Source: a virus
Virus record (IMG/VR): IMGVR_UViG_3300025087_000289
Coordinates: 1-24,767 of that record
Reading direction: 5' to 3' (one strand)
DNA length: 24,767 nt
Position 1 is the stretch's first letter; the number at the start of each line of letters is the position of its first letter. Below, in pieces: positions 7,374 to 13,611 of this stretch. Under the pieces are notes generated by a model. It was not told the DNA's origin. It saw nothing but the letters and a program-made list of their open reading frames with translations, and did not search any database. Made by a program: the position numbers and the translations under genes.

Positions 7374-8204
7374 ATGGAGAAGTTAACGAATGCCCAACTA
7401 ATTGAAGAGTTAAAAACAAGAGGATATTTCGTATCGAAAGTCCCTCCTGCGGTGTCGGGAAAAACTTTTAAGTTCGACCTGACCAAGCTGAAGGGAAATA
7501 CCTATCAATTCGCAGTTATTTCCTGCACCCAAATCGGTTCCAAATATCAGCAACTCACACACCTTCACAGCTTCTACAAGCTGTGTAAGAAACGTGGAAT
7601 TGAACTTGTCCTGCACTGCGGCGACCTCGTGGATGGTTCCAAGGTCTACAAAGGCCAAGAGTATGAATTATTCCTCCACGGAGCAGATGCTCAACGGGAG
7701 TATGTCGTTGCAAACTATCCCAAGATTGAAGGCATCAAAACCAAAGTAATTCTTGGGAACCATGACGAAAGCTTCTGGAAAACGGATGGCTACAACATAG
7801 TCAAAGCCATCTGCGAAGAACGCGAGGACATGGAATACCTCGGAGATTATCTTGCTTTTATTCACTTGGCGGGATTAAAAATTGCTCTAATGCATTCTGC
7901 GGGGGGCGTTGCATACGCAAGGTCCTACAAGTTGCAAAAAATCTGTGAGCAATTTTCCCCAGAAGTGAAGCCGCACGCACTGTTTGTCGGTCACTGGCAC
8001 ACTCAATGTCACATCCCACACTATAGGAATATTGAAGCGTTTTCCATGGGGGCATTCCAAAGCCAAACTCCTTTTCTCACGCGCCTGGGTTTATCACCTG
8101 ATATGGGTGGGCTCATCTGCGAAGTGAGGACGGACGCTTCGGGGCTTTTGGGAATCAAGACTGAGTGGATACCTTTCTATGTTCCCGTGAAACTGGATTT
8201 TTAG
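7374..8204 (+). CDS. Calcineurin-like metallophosphoesterase with altered motif I
   Basis: A 276-residue protein (ATG at 7374 with GGAG 5 nt upstream). Metallophosphoesterase motifs are in order: GDLVDGS (Asp84), LGNHDESFW (Asn129, His130), MHSAGG (His174) and GHWHTQCH (His207, His209). The usual first motif, D-x-H in an ISDTHLGS-type context, reads ISCTQIGS, so the Asp and His ligands of metal site 1 are replaced by Cys51 and Gln53. The N-terminal 28 residues form a separate helical segment (LTNAQLIEELKTRGYF). From about 7470 codons more often end in C or G (CTG, ATC, TTC, TGC) than in neighbouring genes, hinting at transfer. It may be a phosphodiesterase or nuclease; the substrate is unknown. 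Confidence 0.8.
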   Translation: MEKLTNAQLIEELKTRGYFVSKVPPAVSGKTFKFDLTKLKGNTYQFAVISCTQIGSKYQQLTHLHSFYKLCKKRGIELVLHCGDLVDGSKVYKGQEYELFLHGADAQREYVVANYPKIEGIKTKVILGNHDESFWKTDGYNIVKAICEEREDMEYLGDYLAFIHLAGLKIALMHSAGGVAYARSYKLQKICEQFSPEVKPHALFVGHWHTQCHIPHYRNIEAFSMGAFQSQTPFLTRLGLSPDMGGLICEVRTDASGLLGIKTEWIPFYVPVKLDF

Positions 8205-8210
8205 TAAAAA

Positions 8211-8247
8211 GGGGGTAAGTCATGTATTAGCATATTGATTTACCCCC
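8211..8247 (-). terminator. Inverted repeat with terminator geometry on the minus strand
   Basis: An 8-bp perfect stem (8211-8218 with 8240-8247) around a 21-base loop. AAAAA precedes it on the + strand, so the T-run follows the stem only when read on the minus strand. No minus-strand gene was seen nearby. It may instead stabilise the 3' end of the metallophosphoesterase mRNA. Confidence 0.4.
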
Positions 8248-8252
8248 GAAAT

Positions 8253-8281
8253 TTGAAATAATAAGTTTGGACAGTTATACA
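8253..8281 (+). promoter_or_regulatory. Possible weak sigma70 promoter for the first small RNA
   Basis: TTGAAA at 8253-8258, a 17-base spacer and TATACA at 8276-8281 (5 of 6 and 4 of 6 matches). It would drive a transcript of about 85 nt from near 8288 to the terminator at 8372. It is weaker than the other promoters in the window. Confidence 0.35.
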
Positions 8282-8341
8282 GAGTCACTAGCACGTCTAA
8301 CGACTTCTTCGCTAGGCTACTTTCAATTGTATAGCATCCCG

Positions 8342-8372
8342 GCCTGCGGATTCTTCTGCGGGCTGTATTTTT
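8342..8372 (+). terminator. Intrinsic terminator, first small-RNA candidate
   Basis: A 9-bp stem with G.U pairs (8342-8350 with 8355-8363) closed by TTCT and followed by GTATTTTT. Its 5' strand contains GCGGATTCTTCT, which is repeated exactly at 8402-8413 just before the second promoter. Confidence 0.6.
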
Positions 8373-8412
8373 CCTTTAATAACAAGTAAATCCGCCCGAA
8401 AGCGGATTCTTC

Positions 8413-8441
8413 TTGACACGTTTAACGTCGGCGCGTATATT
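8413..8441 (+). promoter_or_regulatory. Strong sigma70 promoter for a small RNA
   Basis: TTGACA at 8413-8418, a 17-base spacer and TATATT at 8436-8441. The predicted start is near 8448. No coding frame with an SD follows before the terminator at 8522-8556. Confidence 0.75.
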
Positions 8442-8447
8442 AGTCTT

Positions 8448-8557
8448 TGATGAAAAAAACTATATATATTATAGCGAACGACTATCACCTTGTCAACTTG
8501 AGTGATAACGTGGTGGACAGAACTAGCTCCCTGACTTCGGTTGGGGGGCTAGTTTTG
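8448..8557 (+). ncRNA. Candidate small structured RNA of about 110 nt
   Basis: Bounded by a near-consensus promoter and a strong intrinsic terminator. An internal perfect 6-bp stem, TATCAC with GTGATA (about 8483-8505, 13-base loop), precedes the 14-bp terminator hairpin. No known RNA family was recognised. Similar in plan to, but longer than, the three terminated leaders in this window. The start is an estimate from the -10 position. Confidence 0.5.
8522..8556 (+). terminator. Strong intrinsic terminator with UUCG tetraloop
   Basis: A 14-bp stem (8522-8535 with 8540-8553; G.U pairs included) is closed by a TTCG tetraloop with the preferred C-G closing pair and followed by TTTT. It ends the small-RNA candidate. 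Confidence 0.75.
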
Positions 8558-8614
8558 TAAGTGCGGAGGTTGAAAGTGGTCGGCACTCAAAAAAAGTAAC
8601 CACACTACACCGAA

Positions 8615-8812
8615 CTGTAACCGAATAGACGAAGACCCAACAAAGTAGAACTAAAGGACACAGCCACTCACGTCAAACAAGTCGTGTCCCTTCGTGCGAG
8701 TTAAAGACACACGAACTGATAGGTTGACTGATACGGTACCGGGAAAAAACGGAAACCGCCGTAAATAATTAGGTATCTTAAACGAGGTACTAACCCACCT
8801 GTAACCGAATAG
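8615..8812 (+). repeat. 14-bp direct repeat, two copies
   Basis: CTGTAACCGAATAG occurs at 8615-8628 and 8799-8812. The second copy is just upstream of the SD of the 8826 gene. Two copies are too few to call iterons, but chance is unlikely in so short a region. Confidence 0.5.
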
Positions 8813-8825
8813 GTAGAAAGGACGT

Positions 8826-9035
8826 ATGACCGAGCAACAGTCAGATTTTAGGAAAATACAAAAGATGATCGGAAGATGTACGCCGGAACAATTAGGCTCC
8901 CTTATGAAGCAGTATTCCGAACGGTATTTTAAATCGGGCGTTGACAAGACGGACGACAAGGTGTACACTGACGACGTATTAAAAATATTCGACGGAAGTG
9001 TATATGAGCCAAATAGACCCACTTTGTTTACATAA
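8826..9035 (+). CDS. Small hypothetical protein
   Basis: A 69-residue soluble protein with AAAGGA upstream of its ATG. The helical N-terminal half (SDFRKIQKMIGRCTPEQLGSL) is followed by an acidic stretch (DKTDDKVYTDDVLKIFDG). No family was recognised. It is the first gene after the non-coding island and overlaps the next small gene by 32 nt in another frame, so it probably heads the transcript leading to the methyltransferase. Confidence 0.6.
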   Translation: MTEQQSDFRKIQKMIGRCTPEQLGSLMKQYSERYFKSGVDKTDDKVYTDDVLKIFDGSVYEPNRPTLFT

Positions 9036-9159
9036 ACTTTATAAAATCTTAAAAGATTACGAACGTATTTCTTTGAAAAAAAATGGGCGAACAAGAAAGG
9101 GGTTCCAACGCGTTGATTGGATCCTTGAGTATGTGGAAAGGGAAATATTAAAAATATAA
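9004..9159 (+). CDS. Small basic hypothetical protein
   Basis: A 51-residue protein whose ATG lies inside the end of the 8826 gene, with GGAAG a few bases upstream. The sequence is Lys/Arg-rich (KKNGRTRKGFQRVDW) with flanking amphipathic helices (HKLYKILKDYERI and WILEYVEREILKI). The size and basic character suggest a nucleic-acid or partner-binding helical hairpin. No family was recognised. Confidence 0.5.
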   Translation: MSQIDPLCLHKLYKILKDYERISLKKNGRTRKGFQRVDWILEYVEREILKI

Positions 9160-9262
9160 GCCTTTGGACGGCAATTAGAATAAAGCTTTTTGAAGATTGG
9201 ATAGCTTTTGGTGCGTGGGTGTTCGGGATGAATATGATTGAAACCCGGGTCGGGAGGAAAAG

Positions 9263-10132
9263 ATGAGGGATTTAGCGAAAATTCAGGAGTGGTACGACCT
9301 TTTAGTGGAAGACTGCAAGGCAATAGTTACGGAAGCGGTTTTTACATCTAGGTGGGCGCTGGTTCAGGGTTATTGGGAACTTGGGCAAAGAATCCGGGAA
9401 GATGAAAATTTCAAAAAATACGCTAAAGGAAACGAAAGTTCCCTGACAGACCTGTCAAAGAACATCGGGGTAGGGCATCGGGATGTTTACAGGGCGGTAC
9501 AACTTCACGAAAAATACCCCAATATAAACGATATCCCGGAAGGAAAAAATATCACATGGAACAAACTCGTTACAAAATACCTACCCGCACAAAAAGAAAC
9601 CCCGCAAGCGTTGCCACTAATAGAAGGTAAATATAACGTTATTTATGCGGATCCTCCGTGGGATATAGGTTCGTTTGTTTTGGAAAAGTGGGAAAGTCCT
9701 CTAGAAGATAAGTACCCAACCATGACCGAACAACAGCTTATGGAACTAGACGTAAAAAGCATCTCGGCGGAAGACTGTGTTTTGTTTCTTTGGTCTACGT
9801 TAAGTACCCTTCCCGAAGCCTTGCGTTTGTTGGAATTTTGGGGGTTTAAGTACCACATAACAATAACGTGGGACAAGGTGGGGGGTTGGAGTTCCAACGG
9901 GTTCCACCGAAGAACCGAACTTTTACTTGTAGGGTATAAAGGTATCTTAAGCAAGGTTATTAAGCAGGAAGGTGATTATATCCCCACAGTCTTTACGGAA
10001 GCCAAACGGGAACACTCCAAAAAACCGGATATTATGTATCAATATATTGAAGACAGAACCTTAGGAAGTAAGGTGGAACTTTTTGCTAGAAATACTAGGG
10101 AAGGTTGGTCATCGTGGGGGAACGAGGTCTGA
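9263..10132 (+). CDS. MT-A70 family adenine-N6 DNA methyltransferase with DUF1016-like N-terminus
   Basis: A 289-residue protein behind GGGAGG. Residues 120-289 form an MT-A70 methyltransferase: IYADPPW (catalytic DPPW, 130-133), a FLWST strand, a long helix ALRLLEFWGF, ITWDKVGG, the RTELLLVGYKG strand and the closing ELFARNTREGWSSWGNEV that marks this family. The expected reaction is methyl transfer from S-adenosylmethionine to adenine N6. Residues 1-110 resemble the helical N-terminus of DUF1016/YhcG proteins (RWALVQGYWELGQRI, then LSKNIGVGHRDVYRAVQLHEKYP) and may read DNA. It probably protects phage DNA from restriction. The next gene starts on its stop codon. Confidence 0.85.
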   Translation: MRDLAKIQEWYDLLVEDCKAIVTEAVFTSRWALVQGYWELGQRIREDENFKKYAKGNESSLTDLSKNIGVGHRDVYRAVQLHEKYPNINDIPEGKNITWNKLVTKYLPAQKETPQALPLIEGKYNVIYADPPWDIGSFVLEKWESPLEDKYPTMTEQQLMELDVKSISAEDCVLFLWSTLSTLPEALRLLEFWGFKYHITITWDKVGGWSSNGFHRRTELLLVGYKGILSKVIKQEGDYIPTVFTEAKREHSKKPDIMYQYIEDRTLGSKVELFARNTREGWSSWGNEV

Positions 10133-10503
10133 TGGGAATACAAATAGAAGGGATAGAAGGTGAACAAAAGCTTTTAAAACTCTTAAAAGACGATGGGTGG
10201 GAAGTATTTCAACCCGATACTATAGGAAAGAAAGATGGGGAGTGGTGTTTGTTTGAGTGTAAACACCAAGCCCGGTTTTTATCACCACCCTTTGACGGTC
10301 ACGGACTTCCTAGATGGCAAGTTGCCCGCAGGTTACAGTTTGAAAAGGAAACAGGTATCAAGTGTTACTTATATATTTTTGATAAAGAAACGGACGAAAT
10401 CTTTTATCAACTGCTTTCTGTGTTAGAAGAAGGGGAATATTTCGACACTCACGGAGAAAAACCCCGGCGTATTTATAAGCTAGATAGTTTTAAAAAGATA
10501 TGA
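10132..10503 (+). CDS. PD-(D/E)XK nuclease, resolvase-like
   Basis: A 123-residue protein starting at TGATG, overlapping the methyltransferase stop. The core fits the PD-(D/E)XK fold: an N-terminal helix with Glu11 (EGEQKLLKLLKDDGW), a first strand with Asp29, a second strand WCLFECK (Glu42-x-Lys44), and a following helix with Gln63. Small stand-alone proteins of this type in phages include Holliday-junction resolvases and VRR-type nucleases. Coupling to a DNA methyltransferase could mean a recombination or modification role. It is too small for a typical restriction enzyme, though that cannot be excluded. Confidence 0.65.
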   Translation: MGIQIEGIEGEQKLLKLLKDDGWEVFQPDTIGKKDGEWCLFECKHQARFLSPPFDGHGLPRWQVARRLQFEKETGIKCYLYIFDKETDEIFYQLLSVLEEGEYFDTHGEKPRRIYKLDSFKKI

Positions 10504-10679
10504 AATACCGCAAAGAAACAATATTTGAATCAGACATACTTGATAACAAGATGTCAGCATACGAAATAGCCCGGCTTGTAGGGTGTGACCACTCGTACAT
10601 ATCCCTGCTTAGATCGGGTAAAAGGGTTGCAACGGAAGCGTTCTACCAACGGTTATTAGGGGTATTGACAAACAAGTAA
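10500..10679 (+). CDS. Small Xre/Cro-type helix-turn-helix regulator
   Basis: A 59-residue protein, ATGA-overlapping the nuclease gene. The helix-turn-helix is clear: MSAYEIARLVGCDHSYISLL (about residues 18-37) followed by RSGKRVATEAFYQRL, matching the Cro/CI fold with A-x-x-x-G at the turn and the S-x-I-S-x-x-x-x-G recognition helix. There is no dimerisation or cleavage domain, so it is Cro-like rather than CI-like. The promoter at 10665-10693 overlaps its 3' end and carries an inverted repeat, a plausible operator for this protein. Confidence 0.75.
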   Translation: MKYRKETIFESDILDNKMSAYEIARLVGCDHSYISLLRSGKRVATEAFYQRLLGVLTNK

Positions 10680-10693
10680 CTAGGGTGTAGAAT
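10665..10693 (+). promoter_or_regulatory. Sigma70 promoter with operator-like inverted repeat
   Basis: TTGACA at 10665-10670, a 17-base spacer and TAGAAT at 10688-10693. AGGGT (10682-10686) and ACCCT (10694-10698) form an inverted repeat that brackets the -10 box, so a protein bound there would block polymerase. The transcript starts near 10700 and serves the 10724 gene and those after it. Confidence 0.75.
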
Positions 10694-10723
10694 ACCCTTA
10701 GTATGAAATTAGGAAAGCCCAAG

Positions 10724-11020
10724 ATGACTAATACTACCGCCAAACTCGTACATATTTACCGTAGCCAAGGAAAGCACGAACTTGCCGATACGGTACAATC
10801 TTTTGCCGATTCCCTTAAAAGATACTCTGATAATATCTCAAAGATGTGGGTTCTATACGAACACCGCTGTAGCTGTGGTAAAGCCCCGGTAGATCCTGTG
10901 GAGGTTGCTTTTATGCAAGAAACCGGCTACTGCGCTACCTGTGATCATATAAAGCAAGAAGTCTTGGAACAACAAGCTTATGATACATGGAAAGAATCGG
11001 AAGGTGGTGATAATTCATGA
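10724..11020 (+). CDS. Small protein with zinc-ribbon-like cysteines
   Basis: A 98-residue protein. The ATG at 10724 is chosen over that at 10703 because AGGAAAG lies 6 nt upstream and the earlier ATG would sit at the predicted transcription start. The helical N-terminus (residues 1-40) is followed by CSCG and, 20 residues later, CATCDH, a possible four-Cys zinc site. The acidic C-terminus ends in EGGDNS. No family was recognised; it could be a regulator. The next gene starts 4 nt before its end. Confidence 0.6.
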   Translation: MTNTTAKLVHIYRSQGKHELADTVQSFADSLKRYSDNISKMWVLYEHRCSCGKAPVDPVEVAFMQETGYCATCDHIKQEVLEQQAYDTWKESEGGDNS

Positions 11021-11616
11021 ACGAACTTAAACAAATAGACGTAGCCGATTTTGTAAAACCCGAAAGAAAGAAAAGGGTTAAGAAAGAAAAGACTACGTTT
11101 AAAAGAAAGATGTTTCGATTGTTATCTGTTTTAACGTTAGTTGCTATTGGTGTAGCTTACGGTGCCGAAGGGTACCATGGCTGGAGAGCTGGACATGAGT
11201 GGCAATTTCCGACTAGATGGATAGGTTTTGTTAGGGAAACCAAAAAAGAACTGACTGTTGAACAAGTGAACGCTGAAAACAAACCTAAAACGGACATCGA
11301 GGTCATAGAGCAGTACCACCTAAGTCCGGCACTAAAGACGATCTATTTTCTTGAAAGTACATCCGGGAAAAACGACTTTTGTAAGGAAAGCGGAAAGTTC
11401 AACGGATACGGCTACAGGCAAAATAGTTTCGAGAACAAGTGCTACGATACGTTCGAGCAAGTGACCGAAAAGGTCAACGATTGGCTCGAAGAAAGGTTAA
11501 GTATGAACGGAAACGACCTCGTAGAAGCGATATGCCTATATAACAAAGGCGTACAAGGCTTACAAGTGTGCGATTATTCCGTGAACTTTATGGGGGTTCT
11601 AACAAAGAACTTCTAA
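11017..11616 (+). CDS. Membrane-anchored lytic transglycosylase-like protein
   Basis: A 199-residue protein of type II topology: a basic cytosolic N-terminus (residues 1-32, KKRVKKEKTTFKRK), one TM segment (about 34-51) and an extracytoplasmic domain. Residues 104-195 resemble a lysozyme/transglycosylase core: FLESTSGKND has the ES(x)GKN context of a catalytic Glu (Glu113), then FNGYGYRQN, a V-x-x-W helix and AICLYNKG. Four Cys (122, 142, 173, 185) could form two disulfides outside the membrane. Its place among DNA-metabolism genes, away from the lysis module, suggests a role in wall remodelling or exclusion rather than lysis. The call rests on motif resemblance. Confidence 0.55.
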   Translation: MNELKQIDVADFVKPERKKRVKKEKTTFKRKMFRLLSVLTLVAIGVAYGAEGYHGWRAGHEWQFPTRWIGFVRETKKELTVEQVNAENKPKTDIEVIEQYHLSPALKTIYFLESTSGKNDFCKESGKFNGYGYRQNSFENKCYDTFEQVTEKVNDWLEERLSMNGNDLVEAICLYNKGVQGLQVCDYSVNFMGVLTKNF

Positions 11617-11627
11617 CGAAAGGAAAC

Positions 11628-11667
11628 CCTAGCTGGAGGCCATTCCTAAGCTCCAGCTGGGGAATGG
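11628..11667 (+). promoter_or_regulatory. Interleaved inverted repeats occluding the RBS of an HNH gene
   Basis: Two inverted repeats are interlocked in the order 1-2-1'-2': 11628-11638 pairs with 11651-11661 (11 bp), and CCATTCC at 11640-11646 pairs with GGAATGG at 11661-11667 (7 bp). Either fold buries GGGGAA (11659-11664), the only SD-like sequence before the ATG at 11672. Full simultaneous pairing is sterically unlikely, so alternative folds or a partial pseudoknot are implied. Confidence 0.6.
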
Positions 11668-11671
11668 CAAC

Positions 11672-12043
11672 ATGACTAAAAGACTAAGGGACAAAGAAAA
11701 GATGAGAAAAGCAAACAACGAATATAGAAAACGAAACCCAATTAAGGTGAAGTACGCTAGTAAAAAAGCGACCTGCAAGGGGAAAGGAATAGATTTTGAA
11801 ATAAGTGCCGAAGATTTTGTTGATTGGTATTCAGCCCAACCAAAGACATGCCACTACTGCGGTAGGGAGTTTAAGGATAAGTTTGACACCAAAATAGATA
11901 GGAAAGATGCTAGGGGTGGTTATAGGCCGGGAAACCTAGTTTTAGCTTGTTTTATGTGTAACCGCCTTAAAAGCGATATCTTCACCGAGGAAGAGTGGTT
12001 TGAGATAGTTCAAAAATATAATTTAGTAAGAAGGTATAAATAA
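11672..12043 (+). CDS. HNH endonuclease, probably free-standing homing type
   Basis: A 123-residue basic protein. The N-terminal helix is Lys/Arg-rich (residues 1-37), followed by a short alpha-beta segment. The HNH/treble-clef core has CHYCG (60-64), KIDRKDARGGYRPGNLVLAC (Asp76, then Asn88), CFMCN (93-97) and a terminal helix. The D-R-x-D...G-Y-x-x-x-N-L pattern is that of phage HNH proteins related to endonuclease VII-type folds. It sits between unrelated genes, has its own structured leader and ends 1 nt before the next ATG, all typical of an inserted homing gene. Confidence 0.8.
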   Translation: MTKRLRDKEKMRKANNEYRKRNPIKVKYASKKATCKGKGIDFEISAEDFVDWYSAQPKTCHYCGREFKDKFDTKIDRKDARGGYRPGNLVLACFMCNRLKSDIFTEEEWFEIVQKYNLVRRYK

Positions 12044-12044
12044 T

Positions 12045-12725
12045 ATGAACGAAAAACACACAAAACGCGCCGGGATGTATTGGGTAGAAAAAAAGCCATA
12101 TATTTCGGTAACTACAATACTGGGCATAATAGACAAGAGCGCCGCCTTGCTGTATTGGGCTTGTGGGGAAACCTACGATGCCGTTATACTAAACCCCGAA
12201 ATATCGAGGGAGGAAGCCATATCCGCCCGTAAGGACGTGTCACAAAAAGCTATGGGCAGGGGATCTGCAATCCACGACCTTGTAGAAGCTTACGAAAACA
12301 TAGGCGAGGTTAGAGGCCAAGGAGGTATTTACGGCGGGTACGCTCGCGCTTTTCAATCATGGATTAATAGCCATAACCCCAAGGTAATAGAACACGAAAG
12401 GACAGTAATAAGCAAAAAGTACCAATATGCCGGAACACTAGATATGTTGGTAGACGTCGGTGGAAAACAGTACTTAATAGACGTCAAGACCCAAAAGGAT
12501 GGTAGACTTTTTCAAGAAATACAACTCCAACTAAGTGCCTATAAGAACGCACTGTCCGAGTGTGGCACGGAAGTGGCGGGGATGTTCGGCTTGGCTTTAG
12601 CGGAGGACGGCACGTTTACTTATAAGGAATTCGTGTACGAGTTGGAACCGTTTTTATCGGCCAAGAACCTGTACGAGTGGAAGAATAGAAGTAGCTTAAT
12701 TAAGATGGGATATTATGAAGATTAA
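12045..12725 (+). CDS. RecB/Cas4-like PD-(D/E)XK exonuclease
   Basis: A 226-residue protein with all the landmarks of phage RecB-family nucleases: GRGSAIHDLVEAY (His77), EHERTV (Glu117), YAGTLDML (Asp133), LIDVKTQ (Asp146, Lys148) and the downstream QLSAYKNAL (Gln162, Tyr166). No Cys cluster is visible, so unlike Cas4 or AddB it has no Fe-S site. The expected role is 5'-3' DNA degradation for recombination or genome processing, which suits its place beside an SSB candidate and NinG. A tiny zinc-finger gene starts inside its last codons. Confidence 0.8.
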   Translation: MNEKHTKRAGMYWVEKKPYISVTTILGIIDKSAALLYWACGETYDAVILNPEISREEAISARKDVSQKAMGRGSAIHDLVEAYENIGEVRGQGGIYGGYARAFQSWINSHNPKVIEHERTVISKKYQYAGTLDMLVDVGGKQYLIDVKTQKDGRLFQEIQLQLSAYKNALSECGTEVAGMFGLALAEDGTFTYKEFVYELEPFLSAKNLYEWKNRSSLIKMGYYED

Positions 12726-12858
12726 CTACAAATGTAAGTTCTGCGGAAAAACCTTCCAGGACTATGCGTGCAACCCCAGATCTTACTGCCGTAAAGAACA
12801 CACAAATAAAAAAGCACGAACACCGCCTTTATTATTTAATTCTGAAGGGAACCCATGA
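12715..12858 (+). CDS. 47-residue zinc-finger protein
   Basis: Starts at an ATG 7 nt after a GGGA, overlapping the exonuclease end by 11 nt, and ends in an ATGA overlap with the next gene. YKCKFCGKTF (Cys7, Cys10) and CNPRSYCRKEH (Cys19, Cys25, His29) give four to five zinc ligands in a treble-clef-like spacing. A basic tail follows. Its tight coupling between exonuclease and SSB-like genes suggests a DNA-binding accessory. Confidence 0.6.
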   Translation: MKINYKCKFCGKTFQDYACNPRSYCRKEHTNKKARTPPLLFNSEGNP

Positions 12859-13187
12859 TAGAAAAGATAAAAATCGCAACGATAGAAACCAAATCCGGCA
12901 CAAGTAAGACCGGAAGGGGATATAACATGGTCATAATTATGGCCGAAGACGGAAGGAAGATGTCTTGTTACATAGATAAGGAACTCGACCTTAAATATAA
13001 GAAACAAGAAAAGATGGTCGATTGGAAGCCCGGGATGGAAGTTACCGTTAAGGTAGACAAAAACGGCGACTACCTGAACTTCGAATTACCTAGCAAGAAC
13101 GACCTATTAGAAGATCGTATAATTGAGGTAGAAAAACGCCTTTCGGTGATTGAAATTGCCATAAGACATGCCAAAAAAGCCGACTAA
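12855..13187 (+). CDS. OB-fold single-stranded DNA-binding protein candidate
   Basis: A 110-residue protein. Residues 3-80 alternate beta strands in an OB-like order (IKIATIETKSGTS, GYNMVIIMAEDGRKMSCYI, MEVTVKVDKNGDYLNFELP), including the K-T-G-R-x-Y and YLNFELP elements seen in small phage SSB-like proteins. Residues 83-106 form a heptad-like helix (LLEDRIIEVEKRLSVIEIAI), probably for oligomerisation. It lacks the acidic tail of classical SSB. Position between exonuclease and ninG supports a recombination role. The assignment is by fold pattern only. Confidence 0.5.
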   Translation: MIEKIKIATIETKSGTSKTGRGYNMVIIMAEDGRKMSCYIDKELDLKYKKQEKMVDWKPGMEVTVKVDKNGDYLNFELPSKNDLLEDRIIEVEKRLSVIEIAIRHAKKAD

Positions 13188-13611
13188 AAAGAAAACAATA
13201 ACTAAGTCAAAAGTCAAGAAAGAAGCGTGGGGCGCGTTTTCTAAGTACATTCGTTTAAGGGACGGTCTTATAAGTATGGGTTCCAAGGAAACGGGCAAGT
13301 GTTTTACTTGTGGGCGGGTAACACCACTATTTACTTTGTATGGGGGTCAGGCAGGCCACTTTATAGATGGGAGAGGAAATGCAGTTTTGTTTGAAGAAGA
13401 ACTGGTTCACTTACAGTGTAGGCAGTGCAACCTTTTTAAACACGGCAACAAAGAAGCTTACGAAACAAAGATGGTTGAACTTTACGGGTCAAAGAAAGTT
13501 GAGGCGCTCAAGCAACTAAGGCACACAACAAAAGAATATACGAAGGAAGACTACGAAAGAATACGGGATTTTTATAAAGAAGAATTTAAGGGTTGTTATG
13601 AAAACAACTGA
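13168..13611 (+). CDS. ninG: NinG-like recombination protein (HNH-related)
   Basis: A 147-residue protein matching lambda NinG (Rap) in its core: KKEAWGAFSKYIRLRDGL (residues 17-34), TGKCFTCGR (Cys45, Cys48), QAGHFIDGRGNAVLF (His64, Asn71), VHLQCRQCN (Cys84, Cys87) and FKHGNKEAY. NinG promotes phage recombination and acts on branched DNA. The N-terminus is a Lys-rich extension (PKKPTKKKTITKSK). It overlaps the previous gene by 20 nt. Large hairpins follow its stop. Confidence 0.88.
   Translation: MPKKPTKKKTITKSKVKKEAWGAFSKYIRLRDGLISMGSKETGKCFTCGRVTPLFTLYGGQAGHFIDGRGNAVLFEEELVHLQCRQCNLFKHGNKEAYETKMVELYGSKKVEALKQLRHTTKEYTKEDYERIRDFYKEEFKGCYENN

Larger units (their letters stand above)
8205..8825. 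other. Gene-free island with two small-RNA candidates and repeats
   Basis: About 620 bases hold no credible reading frame. In order: a GGGGGTAA/TTACCCCC inverted repeat; a weak promoter (8253-8281); a hairpin-rich stretch ending in a terminator (8342-8372); a second promoter (8413-8441) and structured RNA ending at 8556; hairpins at about 8663-8715; and a 14-bp direct repeat (8615-8628 and 8799-8812). Such an island between modules could hold regulatory RNAs, a replication origin, or both. Confidence 0.6.

Noticed and set aside
8265-8345. tRNA gene
   Set aside because: The stretch folds into hairpins but lacks a cloverleaf, a TTCGA-type T-loop and a CCA end; no tRNA was found anywhere in the window.
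8651-9094. 147-codon open frame on the minus strand
   Set aside because: It overlaps the clear + strand genes at 8826 and 9004, has no SD, and its product looks like the shadow of coding and structured DNA; no other minus-strand gene is supported.
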